Shown: positions 1-9,016 of the stretch, in pieces
Layout of the letters: each line of letters begins with the position of its first letter
How positions within the stretch are numbered: the first letter of the stretch is position 1
Assembly: GCA_900548895.1 (NCBI GenBank)
Contig: URLZ01000012.1
Span: 1 to 59,866 of the forward strand
Source: an uncultured Akkermansia sp.
GTDB taxonomy: Bacteria > Verrucomicrobiota > Verrucomicrobiia > Verrucomicrobiales > Akkermansiaceae
DNA length: 59,866 bases
Direction: 5' to 3'
Made by a program: the position numbers and the translations under genes
The notes under the pieces: model-generated
What the model was told of the DNA's origin: nothing
Database searches by the model: none
Seen by the model: only the letters and a program-made list of their open reading frames with translations

Positions 1-61
1 AGCTGAGCTTGCAGGCTTTTGCGCGCTGCCGCGCGCGTGCTGCGCTCCGCGCAGGTGGTTT

Positions 62-120
62 TGTGCTGGCGCATGGTGCGACCCGCCGTGTGTGCTGGCG
101 CATGCTGCCTCCCGCCGTGT
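62..120. repeat. imperfect tandem duplication, 29-bp period
   Basis: GTGCTGGCGCATG occurs at 63 and again at 92, and each copy is followed by a diverged CCGCCGTGTG segment. It lies just upstream of the rpiB-glyA promoter. No coding role is seen, and its function is unknown. Confidence 0.7.
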
Positions 121-130
121 GCGATAAGTC

Positions 131-159
131 TTGCAGTTCGCTCTCTCCTGTGGTAAAGT
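131..159 (+). promoter_or_regulatory. promoter of rpiB-glyA
   Basis: TTGCAG (131-136), a 17-bp spacer and TAAAGT (154-159), with TGG in front of the -10 (extended -10). Transcription would start near 166, leaving a leader of about 22 nt before the ATG at 188. This rules out the longer reading frame that opens at 131. Confidence 0.6.
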
Positions 160-187
160 GGGCGAGTCAGGCTATTTTAGACCTCTC

Positions 188-1873
188 ATGAATACGAATC
201 TTCGCATTGTCATCGGTTCGGACCACAAGGGTGTGGATCTGAAGGAAGCTGCGGTTGAGCTGCTTCGCAGCTGGGGCTATCAGGTGGAGGATGTCGGCCC
301 CGCTACAAAGGAGCCTTGCGATTACTCCGATTACGCTGCTGCTGTCTGCAAGCGTATTGTGGATGGTCGCGCTGATCGCGGTGTGCTGATTTGTTTCACG
401 GGTCTCGGGATGAGTATTGCGGCGAATCGCTTTAAGGGGATTCGCGCGACGCTGACGCGCTCTCCTCAGGTGGCGGAGCTTTCCCGCCTGCACAATGATT
501 CCAATGTGATGTGCCTGGCTTCGGCTTTCGTGCAGCCGGAGGATCTCGATAATTTGTTCCACGCTTGGCTGGCTGCTGAGTTTGAGGGTGGTCGCCATAT
601 TCCGCGCTTGCTGAAGGCGTCGGGTTCGCCGCTCGCGGTGTCGGATCCGGAGCTGGCGGGTTATATTGAGGAGGAGCGCCGCCGTCAGAATAATAATATT
701 GAGCTGATTGCTTCGGAGAATTTTACGTCTCCGTCGGTGATGGAGGCTCAGGGGAGTATTCTGACGAATAAGTATGCGGAGGGTTATCCTGGCAAGCGCT
801 GGTACGGCGGTTGCGAGGTGGTGGATAAGATTGAGCAGTTGGCGATTGATCGCGCGAAGGCTTTGTTCGGTTGCGATTTCGCGAATGTGCAGGCTCATTC
901 CGGTTCTCAGGCGAATATGTCGGTTTATTTCGCGTGCCTGAATTTCGGGGATACGATTTTGTCGATGGATTTGGCTCACGGTGGTCACTTGTCTCACGGT
1001 TTCTTCGCGAATTTCTCGGGCAAGCTTTACAAGGTGGAGCACTACGGTGTGGATCCTGAGACGGAGTGTATTGATTATGATGCTCTGGAGGCTCGCGCGA
1101 AGGAGTTGAAGCCGGCGCTGATTCTGGCGGGTGCTTCGGCGTATTCTCGCACGATTGATTTTGCCCGTATTCGCAAGATTTGCGATGAGGTGGGGGCGAT
1201 TATGTTTGTGGATATGGCTCACATTGCGGGGCTTGTGGCGGCTGGTGTGCATCCTTCGCCGGTGCCTTATGCGGATTTTGTGTCGACGACGACGCACAAG
1301 AGTCTGCGCGGGCCGCGCGGTGGTCTGGTGATGTGCAAGGAGAAGTGGGGCAAGAAGCTGAATGCGGCGACGTTCCCCGGTCTTCAGGGTGGCCCGCTGA
1401 TGCATGTGATTGCTGCGAAGGCTGCTTGCTTGGGTGAGGCGCTGAAGCCGGAGTTCAAGGAGTATGCGAAGCAGATTGTGAAGAATGCGAAGGCGATGGC
1501 TGCGCGTCTGCAGGAGCTGGGCTTCCGCATTGTGGCGGGTGGTACGGATAATCACTGCTTCTTGGTTGATCTGAGTGGCAAGGGGCTGAATGGTGCTGAG
1601 GCTCAGGAGGCTCTGGATAAGGTGGGGATTACGGTGAACAAGAATGCGATTCCGTATGACAAGGGGACGACGGCGAAGCCTTCGGGTATCCGTATCGGTA
1701 CGCCGGCGGTGACGACGCGCGGGATGAAGGAGGATGATGTGCGCCGCGTGGCTGATTTCATTGGCCGCTGCTTGGCGATTCTCGCGGCTCAGAAGGTTTG
1801 CGAGACGCCGGGGGCGTATGATGAGCTCCGCGCTGAGGTTTCGGCGTTCAATCAGGCGTTCCCGATGCCCTGA
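188..1873 (+). CDS. glyA: RpiB-GlyA fusion: ribose-5-phosphate isomerase B / serine hydroxymethyltransferase
   Basis: A 561-residue protein that joins two usually separate enzymes. Residues 1 to about 145 match RpiB/LacA-type isomerase: IGSDHKG at the N-terminus, the catalytic Cys in [19 protein letters not shown] (the usual CGTG has become CFTG) and SRLHNDSN. From about residue 150 it is a full [15 protein letters not shown], the PLP lysine in [14 protein letters not shown] (about 364-377) and [12 protein letters not shown] interconverts serine and glycine and charges tetrahydrofolate; RpiB interconverts ribose-5-P and ribulose-5-P. The upstream promoter and loss of homology before residue 1 support the ATG at 188. 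Both active sites look intact, so it is probably bifunctional. Two stacked terminators follow. Confidence 0.93.
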   Translation: MNTNLRIVIGSDHKGVDLKEAAVELLRSWGYQVEDVGPATKEPCDYSDYAAAVCKRIVDGRADRGVLICFTGLGMSIAANRFKGIRATLTRSPQVAELSRLHNDSNVMCLASAFVQPEDLDNLFHAWLAAEFEGGRHIPRLLKASGSPLAVSDPELAGYIEEERRRQNNNIELIASENFTSPSVMEAQGSILTNKYAEGYPGKRWYGGCEVVDKIEQLAIDRAKALFGCDFANVQAHSGSQANMSVYFACLNFGDTILSMDLAHGGHLSHGFFANFSGKLYKVEHYGVDPETECIDYDALEARAKELKPALILAGASAYSRTIDFARIRKICDEVGAIMFVDMAHIAGLVAAGVHPSPVPYADFVSTTTHKSLRGPRGGLVMCKEKWGKKLNAATFPGLQGGPLMHVIAAKAACLGEALKPEFKEYAKQIVKNAKAMAARLQELGFRIVAGGTDNHCFLVDLSGKGLNGAEAQEALDKVGITVNKNAIPYDKGTTAKPSGIRIGTPAVTTRGMKEDDVRRVADFIGRCLAILAAQKVCETPGAYDELRAEVSAFNQAFPMP

Positions 1874-1882
1874 GTTTTGTGG

Positions 1883-1920
1883 GCCGGGCGGTGTTTTGCC
1901 GCCCGGCTGCTTTCTGCTTT
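1883..1920 (+). terminator. terminator 1 after rpiB-glyA
   Basis: A perfect 9-bp stem, GCCGGGCGG (1883-1891) with CCGCCCGGC (1899-1907), loop TGTTTTG, then a T-rich tail. Confidence 0.75.
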
Positions 1921-1922
1921 CG

Positions 1923-1960
1923 AGCTCTCGGCGGCTTGGTCCGCCGGGGGCTTTTTTTGT
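1923..1960 (+). terminator. terminator 2 after rpiB-glyA
   Basis: CGGCGG (1929-1934) pairs with CCGCCG (1941-1946) and can be extended outward with G-U pairs to AGC/GCT. The stem is followed directly by a run of seven T. It backs up the first hairpin. Confidence 0.8.
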
Positions 1961-2036
1961 TTGTTCGGGCTGCTGGCTGGGCTAGTGTGGGGTGTGTGGG
2001 GTGTGGGGTGTGGTGGTGTTTTTCTCGTTTTCTGTC

Positions 2037-2065
2037 TTGCCAAGTGGCGCTCATGGTGGCAGAAT
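2037..2065 (+). promoter_or_regulatory. promoter of the amidase gene, leaderless geometry
   Basis: TTGCCA (2037-2042), 17-bp spacer, CAGAAT (2060-2065), with TGG before the -10. Only six bases separate the -10 from the ATG at 2072, so the transcript should start at the start codon. The promoter also excludes the longer open frame from 1877. Confidence 0.55.
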
Positions 2066-2071
2066 ACGCCC

Positions 2072-2767
2072 ATGCCCCGCCGTTTTCCTCTTTTGTCTCT
2101 GCTTTTGCTGGCTGTGGTGTTTGGTGTGTTCGGGTGTCAGCAGCAGGGGTCGAATTCGTATGTGCGCACGCCTCGCGTGGTGAAGTTTAAGGCGGTGCCG
2201 GGGCCGATTCGCCCGCGGACGGTGACTCAGATGGCGCGCGAGATTAATATCCGGACGCGCATTGTGCCGTCGAATGCGTTGCAGCGCCGCAAGGCGAAGC
2301 GGATGCGCCCGACTTTTATTACGATTCACAGTACGGCGAATCATTCGTCGTCGTCGACGGCGATGCAGCATTCGAAGGCGCTGTGCAATGGGGCGTTCAC
2401 GAATCGCAGCTGGCATTTTACGGTTGATCAGTTCATGGTGGTGCAGAATTTGCCGCTGACGGAGACGGCTTGGCACGCGGGCAATGCGGCGGGCAATAAT
2501 AATTCGATCGGGATTGAGATGTGCGAGTGCGAGAATCGCGGGCACAATCATTTCCGCACGTGGGAGCGAGCGGCGAAGTTGACGGCTTTGTTGATGATGC
2601 GCTACAAGATTCGCCTGCGCCGGGTGGTGCCGCATTATCACTGGACGGGGAAGAATTGTCCAGCGCCTCTGCTGACGAATGGTCGCCCGGGGGCGAAGTG
2701 GGCGTGGTTCCATTCTCGCATTGATTATTATTACCGCTGCTTGAATCAGGGGCGGTCGTATCGCTGA
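2072..2767 (+). CDS. N-acetylmuramoyl-L-alanine amidase (Amidase_2), putative lipoprotein
   Basis: A 231-residue exported protein. The N-terminus PRRFPLLSLLLLAVVFGVFGC looks like a lipoprotein signal with Cys at about 22, although Phe at -2 is atypical for a lipobox. The Amidase_2/PGRP fold fills residues 85-220: FITIHST (first zinc His), SWHFTVDQF, ETAWHAG, NSIGIEMCE and HYHWTGKNCP (second zinc His and Cys). The family cleaves the bond between N-acetylmuramic acid and L-Ala, so the likely role is wall turnover or muropeptide recycling at the outer membrane or in the periplasm. recG starts 25 bp downstream and may share the transcript. The length fits an AmpD-like enzyme with a signal peptide. 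Confidence 0.85.
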   Translation: MPRRFPLLSLLLLAVVFGVFGCQQQGSNSYVRTPRVVKFKAVPGPIRPRTVTQMAREINIRTRIVPSNALQRRKAKRMRPTFITIHSTANHSSSSTAMQHSKALCNGAFTNRSWHFTVDQFMVVQNLPLTETAWHAGNAAGNNNSIGIEMCECENRGHNHFRTWERAAKLTALLMMRYKIRLRRVVPHYHWTGKNCPAPLLTNGRPGAKWAWFHSRIDYYYRCLNQGRSYR

Positions 2768-2792
2768 GTCTGTTGTTGCGGCGGGGTGGCTG

Positions 2793-4955
2793 ATGCTGCG
2801 TTTGTCTGATGAGCTGGCGGGGCTCCCGGAGCTTTCGGAGCGTGAGTGCAAGGCGCTTGCGGCGGCGGGGCTTTGCACGGTGGGGGATGTGTTGCTGCGG
2901 GCTCCGCGCCGCTATGAGGATCGCCGCACGGGGGGCTGTATTGCGGGGGTGGCGGATGGTGATGTGGTGTGTTTGCGGGTGCATGTTTACGGGGCGGGGT
3001 GGCGGTTTGCGCGCAAGCGCTATTTTGAGGTTTCGGCGGGTGGGGTGGGTGATCCACATGGGGCTCGTTTGCTGCTGCGCTGGTTTAATATGCCTTATGT
3101 GGCTCGTTTGCTGGCGGTGGGGCTGCAGTTGAGTGTGTATGGCCGGGTGCGCAATTACGGGGGGCGCCTGACGATGGTGAATCCGGATTTCGAGGTGCTG
3201 GAGGAGGAGGATACGGGGCATCGCTTGGCGGCGCTGGCTCTGGGGGGGGATGGGTCGGAGTTGTCGGGGTCTGAGGGTGCCGCGGGCTCGGGTGCCCCTG
3301 AGGTGCAGGAGCTTTCCGAGGTTCCGGGGATTCACACGGGGCGGATTGTGCCGGTGTATCGCTCGGTGTCGGGTGTGTCGGTGCGGGGGTATCGGGCTTT
3401 GGTGTTTCGCTTGTTACAGGGTCTGCCTCCTGTTGTGGAGGTGCCGGTGTATGATGCGGCGCCGGCGTATCCGTTTGCGGAGGCTTTGTGGGATTTGCAT
3501 TTCCCGCGTGAGGTGGGGGCGGAGCGGAAGGCTCGCTTGCGCTTTGCGTTGCAGGAGTGTTTTGTGCGTCAGTTCCGGGTGGCGTGGCGCCGGGCGCGTT
3601 GGCGCGGTCGGGCGGGGCAGGTGACGGCGGTGTCGGATGATTATGTGAGGGAGTTGCTGGGGCGTTTGCCGTTTCGCTTGACGGAGGCTCAGCTGCGCTG
3701 TGTGCGCGAGATTCGCGAGGATATGAGTCGTCCGGTGCCGATGAATCGCTTGTTACAGGGTGACGTGGGCAGCGGCAAGACGCTGGTGGCGCTCTGTGCG
3801 ATGCTGCTGGCTTATGAGTGCGGGAAGTGTGCGGCGCTGCTGGCTCCGACGCAGATTTTGGCGCAGCAGCATTATCACAATTTCTGCCGTTTGCTGGAGG
3901 GGATGGATGTGCGGGTGTCGCTGCGCACGGGGGAGCGCTCGGATGATTCAATGCTGGTGTGGGAGGATGATGCGGCTGCGGATGCGGGGCCTCGGTTGAT
4001 TGTGGGGACGCATGCGCTGCTGTACAAGAGGAGCCGCCCGCAGAATTTGGGGCTGGCGGTGATTGATGAGCAGCACAAGTTTGGGGTGGAGCAGCGGGAG
4101 CGTTTTATCAGCAGCGGGGAGAATCCGGATGTGCTGGTGATGACGGCGACGCCGATTCCGCGGACGCTGACGCTGACGCTGTACGGTGATTTGGATGTGT
4201 CGGTGATTGATGAGTTGCCGGCGCGGCGCGGGGAGGTGGTGACGGTGCTGCGCCACCCGGATCGCTTGAAGCGCTTGGTGGCGTTTATGCGCTCGGAGTT
4301 GGAGGCGGGGCGCCAGATTTACATTGTGGCGCCGTTGATTGAGGAGGGGAGCGGGCGCGAGCAGGCGTCGGCGACGGCGGAGTTTGAGCGTTGGCAGGGG
4401 GAGTTGCCGGGGGTGTCGATGGGTTTGCTGCACGGGCGTTTGTCGGCGGAGGAGAAGGATTCGGTGATGGCGGCGTTTTCGGCCAATGAGGTGCAGGTGC
4501 TGGTGGCGACGACGGTGGTGGAGGTGGGGGTTGATGTGCCGAATGCGACGATGATGCTGATCAATGATGCGGATAGTTTCGGGTTGTCGCAGCTGCATCA
4601 GTTGCGCGGGCGCATCGGGCGCGGCTGTCACCGCAGTTACTGTGTTTTGCTGTCGTGGGCGCGTCCGGGTGAGCCGGGGCGCGATAAGTTGGAGGTGCTT
4701 TGCCGCACGCAGAATGGTTTTGAGATTGCGGAGGAGGATTTCCGCCTGCGCGGCCCGGGTGATGTGTTGGGGACGGCGCAGAGTGGTCTCGGCGCGGTGG
4801 ATTTCCCGGAGTGGTTGAGTGATATGCGCTTGGTGGCGCGTGCGCGCCGCGAGGCGGAGGGGATTCTGGCGGAGGATCCGGAGTTGTCGGAGCCTCGCCA
4901 TGCGGCGCTGCGGCGCGCTGTGGCGGAGGAGTCGGGCGGCGCCGTGGTGAGCTGA
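2793..4955 (+). CDS. recG: ATP-dependent DNA helicase RecG
   Basis: A 720-residue helicase, close to the usual RecG length of about 690. The N-terminal wedge/OB domain (about 50-180) includes LRAPRRYEDR and the run ending in the YGRVRNYGGRLTMVNPDFEV strand. Superfamily 2 motifs follow in order: QGDVGSGKT (Walker A, about 322-330), LAPTQILAQQH, GTHAL, DEQHKFG (DExH box, about 424), MTATPIPRTL, TTVVEVGVDVPNA and QLHQLRGRIGRG. RecG remodels stalled replication forks and branch-migrates Holliday junctions. It carries an internal low-complexity stretch (GGDGSELSGSEGAAGSGAPE, about 150-170) in the wedge region. It follows the amidase gene closely. Confidence 0.95.
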   Translation: MLRLSDELAGLPELSERECKALAAAGLCTVGDVLLRAPRRYEDRRTGGCIAGVADGDVVCLRVHVYGAGWRFARKRYFEVSAGGVGDPHGARLLLRWFNMPYVARLLAVGLQLSVYGRVRNYGGRLTMVNPDFEVLEEEDTGHRLAALALGGDGSELSGSEGAAGSGAPEVQELSEVPGIHTGRIVPVYRSVSGVSVRGYRALVFRLLQGLPPVVEVPVYDAAPAYPFAEALWDLHFPREVGAERKARLRFALQECFVRQFRVAWRRARWRGRAGQVTAVSDDYVRELLGRLPFRLTEAQLRCVREIREDMSRPVPMNRLLQGDVGSGKTLVALCAMLLAYECGKCAALLAPTQILAQQHYHNFCRLLEGMDVRVSLRTGERSDDSMLVWEDDAAADAGPRLIVGTHALLYKRSRPQNLGLAVIDEQHKFGVEQRERFISSGENPDVLVMTATPIPRTLTLTLYGDLDVSVIDELPARRGEVVTVLRHPDRLKRLVAFMRSELEAGRQIYIVAPLIEEGSGREQASATAEFERWQGELPGVSMGLLHGRLSAEEKDSVMAAFSANEVQVLVATTVVEVGVDVPNATMMLINDADSFGLSQLHQLRGRIGRGCHRSYCVLLSWARPGEPGRDKLEVLCRTQNGFEIAEEDFRLRGPGDVLGTAQSGLGAVDFPEWLSDMRLVARARREAEGILAEDPELSEPRHAALRRAVAEESGGAVVS

Positions 4956-5118
4956 GGGAGAGGTACGCGGAGGGGCGCTGCGGGTGGGTGGTGCGCGGGG
5001 GGTGCGCTGAGTGTAGGTGCGCTGCGTGGTGGTGGGGTGGCGTGTTTGCGAGGCGGCGGGTTCGTTGGCTCCGCCGGTTTCCTTCTGCGATGGGGGCAGG
5101 GGCGGGCTTACTTTTGTC

Positions 5119-5147
5119 TTGCCTTGAGGGTGGGTTTATTGTGTAAT
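5119..5147 (+). promoter_or_regulatory. promoter of the HEAT-repeat gene, near-leaderless
   Basis: TTGCCT (5119-5124), 17-bp spacer, TGTAAT (5142-5147). The ATG at 5156 is eight bases past the -10, so the 5' leader would be one or two bases at most. Confidence 0.55.
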
Positions 5148-5155
5148 GGTTGGTG

Positions 5156-8100
5156 ATGAGATTTTCCCTGTGTGCGCTGAGCGTTCTGCCTTTGCTGCCG
5201 CTGTCGCTGGCTGCGGATGAGTCTGATGCGCTGAGGCGGATTGCGTCTTGGGAGGCTGAGCCTGAGCGCTGTGAGCGTGCTTTGCTGCTGGAGGATCTGC
5301 GGAGTGCGGATGTGCGGGTGCGCTCGGCGGCTTTGGATTTTCTGGAGTCGGTGACGGGGAGTGATTTCGGCTTGGATCCCTGGCTGCGGCCGGAGGAGGT
5401 TCCGGCGGAGGTGAGCCGGCGCTTGGAGAAGTGGGCTGCGGCGGGGAAGGGGCTCGGCGATGCGGCGGCTCGCCCGACGGAGCAGCAGTTGCGCGATGCG
5501 GTGGCGATGTTGTATGAGGCGGATGCGGATACGCTGCGGCGCATTTGCCGGCGCTTTGAGCGCCATCGCGAGCTTCTGGTGGCGGCGATTGAGCGGGAGT
5601 TGCGCCGCGATGCGGAGTTGCCGGAGCGGGCGCGGGACAATTTGCGCTTGGCTCAGTTCCGGGTGCAGCTGGGGGCCTGGGTGCCGGATCGCGCGGAGGC
5701 TTTGGCGGGGCTGCTGGTTTCTCATGTGCGCGCGGATGTGATTGAGGGGCTGGAGCAGCTGCGGGCGATGGGGAATGTGACGCTGCCGATAGTGGCCTGC
5801 TATGTGGAGTCGCCGGATGTGCTGATTCGCGAGACGGCGGTTGATATTGTGCTGCAACTGGGGAATGCGCGGGCTTATGTGTTTCTTGAGCCGCTGCTGA
5901 TGCGGGAGCGCGAGCGCAATATCTTGCAGATTGCGGCGAGCCGCGCGCCGGATGCGGCGCCGATTGTGGCGGTGGTGCGTTTTCTCAATCACTGTACGTC
6001 GCTGGAGGATGAGGATGTGGTGGTGGCGGCGTTGGATGCGCTGCGCGATTTGTCGTCCTATCAGTCGCATCAGAACAATGAGCCGCTCGGCGAGGGGGAG
6101 GCCTATCGCCTCGCCACGCCGGCGGATGGGCTGACGGCGCAGCAGATGCGCGATTTGATGGCGCGGCCGGAGTGGCGCATCCGGGCGGCAGCGGTCAGTT
6201 TGCTCGGGGCGTACAATGACCGGGCACCGGTGGCGGAGTCGCCGGAGATGTGCGATTTGCTTTTTGCGGCGTTGTCTGATGAGAGTGAGACGGTGCGCCA
6301 GAATGCGCTGATGATTATTCATGTGCGCCAGCTGATGCGGCCGGAGCGCGCGTCTGCCGCGGTGCAGCTGGCGCTGAGTCGCCCGGAGTGTGCGCCGCTG
6401 GTGGTGTGTTTGTTTGCGTCGGTGCTGCCGTCGCCGCCGGTGCCGCCGGAGATGGAGGCGGCGGTGCGGGCCTTCAGCCCGGAGCAGGTGGATATGCTGG
6501 CCCGCCTCGACGGGGATCTGAACGGCACGTTCACGAAGGCGCCGTCGGATAGTTCGGTGGGGCGTCTGCGCTCGGCGCTGCTGGAGAGTGAGGATGCGGG
6601 GGTGCGCGAGCGCCTGCGCCGCTGGCTCGGTGTGGATTTGGTGATGTTCTCGGAGGCTTGGTGCCCGCGCCTGGTGGCGTGGCTGGATGATGAGAAGACG
6701 GGGCGCGAGGAGCGCCGCGAATTCTTGGCGTCGTTCACGGGGGTCTGGAAGAAATATGGCCGCCGCGGGTTGCGCGAGTCGGTGTCGGCGCGCTCGCTTC
6801 CGCTGCGCGATTGGCTGGTGCGCCATGCGCTGCAGGAGGAGGATGCGCAGCTGGCGGCCGATAGCTACAGGGCGCTCTCGAACTGGGATCCCGAGCTGGC
6901 CGCGGAGGTGTTTGCCAAGGTGGCGCTGAAGCTGGACGATGAAACACTGGCGGATGTGATGGTAAAGCGGCCGGACCAGCTGGGTCGCGTGAGCCCCGAG
7001 GTGCTCATGGAGCTGATGCAGCGCGTCGGCAGCCGGGGCAGTACGCGTCTTCTGGAGGTGCTCGGGCGCAGTGAAGAGGGCATTCGCCTGCTGGAGAGCA
7101 GCCCGCTGCCGGCGGCGGCGTGGTACAACGGGGTGGTGAACCGCCTGCGCTACAACCCGAGCGCCTTGATCACGGGCTGGTGCCGCGCGGCTTTACGCTG
7201 CGCACTGGCTCCCGGTTCGTCCGAGAGGCGGCGCGCGGAGGCGGCGATGCTGCTGCTGGCCCGAGAGGGGAAAGATGAGTTGTTGCCGGAGGCTCGACGG
7301 GTGGCCGCTGCGCTGCCGGAGGAGACGCGGGCCCTGCTGCGCTGTTTGGACGAGGTGCCGGCGGAGCCGGAGCAGGTGGCGGCGTGGATTGAGCCCAAGG
7401 CGGCGAGCGAGAGCGCCTCGGTGCGCGCGCTGGCGGCGAGCATTCTGCTGCCGACTTCGGCCTGGTGCTTTGCCCTGCTGCCCGAGGGGCAGGATGACCG
7501 CTTGGTTTCGGTGTTCTGCCGCTTGGCTTCGGGCAGCGGTGAGCTCAGCCCGGTGGATTGCCCGCCAGAGCTTGTGCAGCAGGTGGAGAAGCTTCAGCGC
7601 GATGAGAATCCCATGGTGGCGACACTCGCCTGCGCGTCGATGTTGTATCGCACGGGGCACTGCGATACCGAGTGCCTGAACCGCGGGCTGCGCTACTGGC
7701 TCTCTCGCTCGGCGGATGACGATGAGCGCATCTGCATGGCGACGGCCCTGTACAATGTCTGGCGACGCTGGGCCAATTACCGCTCCGGCGTGGTGGACAT
7801 CTACCGCTTGCAGGGCGATGTGGACAACCCGGACGAGTCTCTGGCCTCGTCGCTCGTCCTGCTGCGCGAGCTGACAGGAGAGAGCTGGGGCGTGAATCAA
7901 GCCGTGGTGCGCCTCATCGGGCGGGCCGGGGAAAGCCCGCAGCAGATGGTGGCCCTGCGCCCGAGTTTCAGTTTGCTGGGTGAAGAGGAGGCCCCGGCCG
8001 CCGCCTCGGGGGATGCCGGCGCGAACTTGTCCTCCCGCATCGATGATTCGCCCGAGACTCCCGCAACAGCTGCTGCCGGCTTGGACGGAGAACCGGATTC

Positions 8101-8761
8101 TGGGGCGACGACCGAGAAGGGGAGCGCGTCTCGCTCGTCCTCGGAGGCCGCCGATGGGGCGGGGCAGGGGGCTGATGCGGCAGCGGTGTCCGCGCAGCCG
8201 GTGGACCGCAGCCGCAGGGTGCGGCTTGAGTTTTTCCGCCGTCGCGACTGCGGCGACTGCGAGCGCGCTGCGGCCCTTCTCGAGGAGCTGCGCGAGATCT
8301 ACCCGAATCTGGAGGTGATCGAATATGCGATTGAATCGCCGGAGGGCTACCGCCGCAATGAAGTGCTCTGCAACCGCTATCAGGTGCCGGCCGCGCAGCG
8401 ACGCAAGGCCCCGGCCCTCTTCGCCGAGGCGGGCTGCCTGCTCGGCGCGGAGATCAGCGCGCTGCCGCTGCGCGACCTCCTCGATGCCTCGCTGGAGCTC
8501 AGTGCCCGCGCGCCCGAGAGGCAGGCGGATGCTGAGTCATCGCAAGGCCCCGCTCCGCTCGAGCCGTCGGCGGACTCGCCTGCGGAGGGGTCTCGCATGG
8601 CCGCAACGACGGAGGCGGAGGCGGAGGGCGTCGAGCGTGCGCATTTCATCGAGCAGCTGGTCAGCTACGGGGTCTTCGCTCTGGGCGGCGTCGTGCTGCT
8701 GCTGGTGGTGGTGAGGCTTCTGCTGCGCCGCAGGGACGAGACCGACGACTCCGATCGCTGA
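5156..8761 (+). CDS. large exported HEAT-repeat protein with thioredoxin-like domain and C-terminal membrane anchor
   Basis: A 1201-residue protein with a signal peptide (MRFSLCALSVLPLLPLSLA-ADES). Most of its length is Ala/Leu/Glu-rich helical repeats of HEAT type, for example around VLIRETAVDIVLQLGNARAY and WRIRAAAVSLLGAY. A Ser/Ala-rich linker (about 945-1015) leads to a thioredoxin-like domain of about 95 residues with a CxxC motif (RDCGDCERA, about 1030) and a conserved-type proline in KAPALF. A second linker precedes one membrane helix (GVFALGGVVLLLVVVRLLL, about 1170-1190) and a basic/acidic tail. ATG 5156 is preferred over the in-frame TTG and GTG just before it because it fits the signal peptide. 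Third-position base use shifts from G/T-rich to C-rich near 6.9 kb. A periplasmic scaffold with redox activity is possible, but the function is unknown. Confidence 0.75.
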   Translation: MRFSLCALSVLPLLPLSLAADESDALRRIASWEAEPERCERALLLEDLRSADVRVRSAALDFLESVTGSDFGLDPWLRPEEVPAEVSRRLEKWAAAGKGLGDAAARPTEQQLRDAVAMLYEADADTLRRICRRFERHRELLVAAIERELRRDAELPERARDNLRLAQFRVQLGAWVPDRAEALAGLLVSHVRADVIEGLEQLRAMGNVTLPIVACYVESPDVLIRETAVDIVLQLGNARAYVFLEPLLMRERERNILQIAASRAPDAAPIVAVVRFLNHCTSLEDEDVVVAALDALRDLSSYQSHQNNEPLGEGEAYRLATPADGLTAQQMRDLMARPEWRIRAAAVSLLGAYNDRAPVAESPEMCDLLFAALSDESETVRQNALMIIHVRQLMRPERASAAVQLALSRPECAPLVVCLFASVLPSPPVPPEMEAAVRAFSPEQVDMLARLDGDLNGTFTKAPSDSSVGRLRSALLESEDAGVRERLRRWLGVDLVMFSEAWCPRLVAWLDDEKTGREERREFLASFTGVWKKYGRRGLRESVSARSLPLRDWLVRHALQEEDAQLAADSYRALSNWDPELAAEVFAKVALKLDDETLADVMVKRPDQLGRVSPEVLMELMQRVGSRGSTRLLEVLGRSEEGIRLLESSPLPAAAWYNGVVNRLRYNPSALITGWCRAALRCALAPGSSERRRAEAAMLLLAREGKDELLPEARRVAAALPEETRALLRCLDEVPAEPEQVAAWIEPKAASESASVRALAASILLPTSAWCFALLPEGQDDRLVSVFCRLASGSGELSPVDCPPELVQQVEKLQRDENPMVATLACASMLYRTGHCDTECLNRGLRYWLSRSADDDERICMATALYNVWRRWANYRSGVVDIYRLQGDVDNPDESLASSLVLLRELTGESWGVNQAVVRLIGRAGESPQQMVALRPSFSLLGEEEAPAAASGDAGANLSSRIDDSPETPATAAAGLDGEPDSGATTEKGSASRSSSEAADGAGQGADAAAVSAQPVDRSRRVRLEFFRRRDCGDCERAAALLEELREIYPNLEVIEYAIESPEGYRRNEVLCNRYQVPAAQRRKAPALFAEAGCLLGAEISALPLRDLLDASLELSARAPERQADAESSQGPAPLEPSADSPAEGSRMAATTEAEAEGVERAHFIEQLVSYGVFALGGVVLLLVVVRLLLRRRDETDDSDR

Positions 8762-8790
8762 GGCAAGGCGCGAGCTGAGGCAAGGCGCGA
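8757..8790. repeat. perfect 17-bp tandem duplication across a stop codon
   Basis: GCTGAGGCAAGGCGCGA occurs twice head to tail (8757-8773 and 8774-8790). The first copy includes the TGA stop of the HEAT-repeat gene. Confidence 0.85.
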
Positions 8791-8933
8791 AGGGCGGGGG
8801 AGCTCTGTCTCAAGCCCCTCCTCCCTCAGTGCTCCGCCTGACGTCGGCTCGAGCCCCGTGGAGCCCGGGATGAGCCGCAGGCGCTGCCATGCCGTATCCG
8901 TCGCAGCTCGCTCAGGCGACGCCGGCGATATGG

Positions 8934-8970
8934 CACGCGGGGCAGAGCTGTATCAGCCCTGCCCCGCGTG
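8934..8970. terminator. strong hairpin between convergent genes
   Basis: A perfect 12-bp stem, CACGCGGGGCAG (8934-8945) with CTGCCCCGCGTG (8959-8970), and a 13-nt loop. It sits between the plus-strand gene ending at 8761 and the minus-strand gene ending at 9017. There is no T-run on either strand, so termination would have to be factor-assisted. Confidence 0.5.
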
Positions 8971-9016
8971 AAAATCCGAAAAGCTTGTCGTTCTCGTGTC
9001 TGAGAGTGTTGCGCCC

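Noticed and set aside
167..1555. 462-residue open frame on the minus strand
   Set aside because: Antisense shadow of rpiB-glyA. It is rich in Arg/His/Leu from reversed GC-rich codons and shows no domain.
5108..6826. 572-residue minus-strand frame
   Set aside because: Shadow of the HEAT-repeat gene with extreme Arg/Gln/His content. No promoter or start context.
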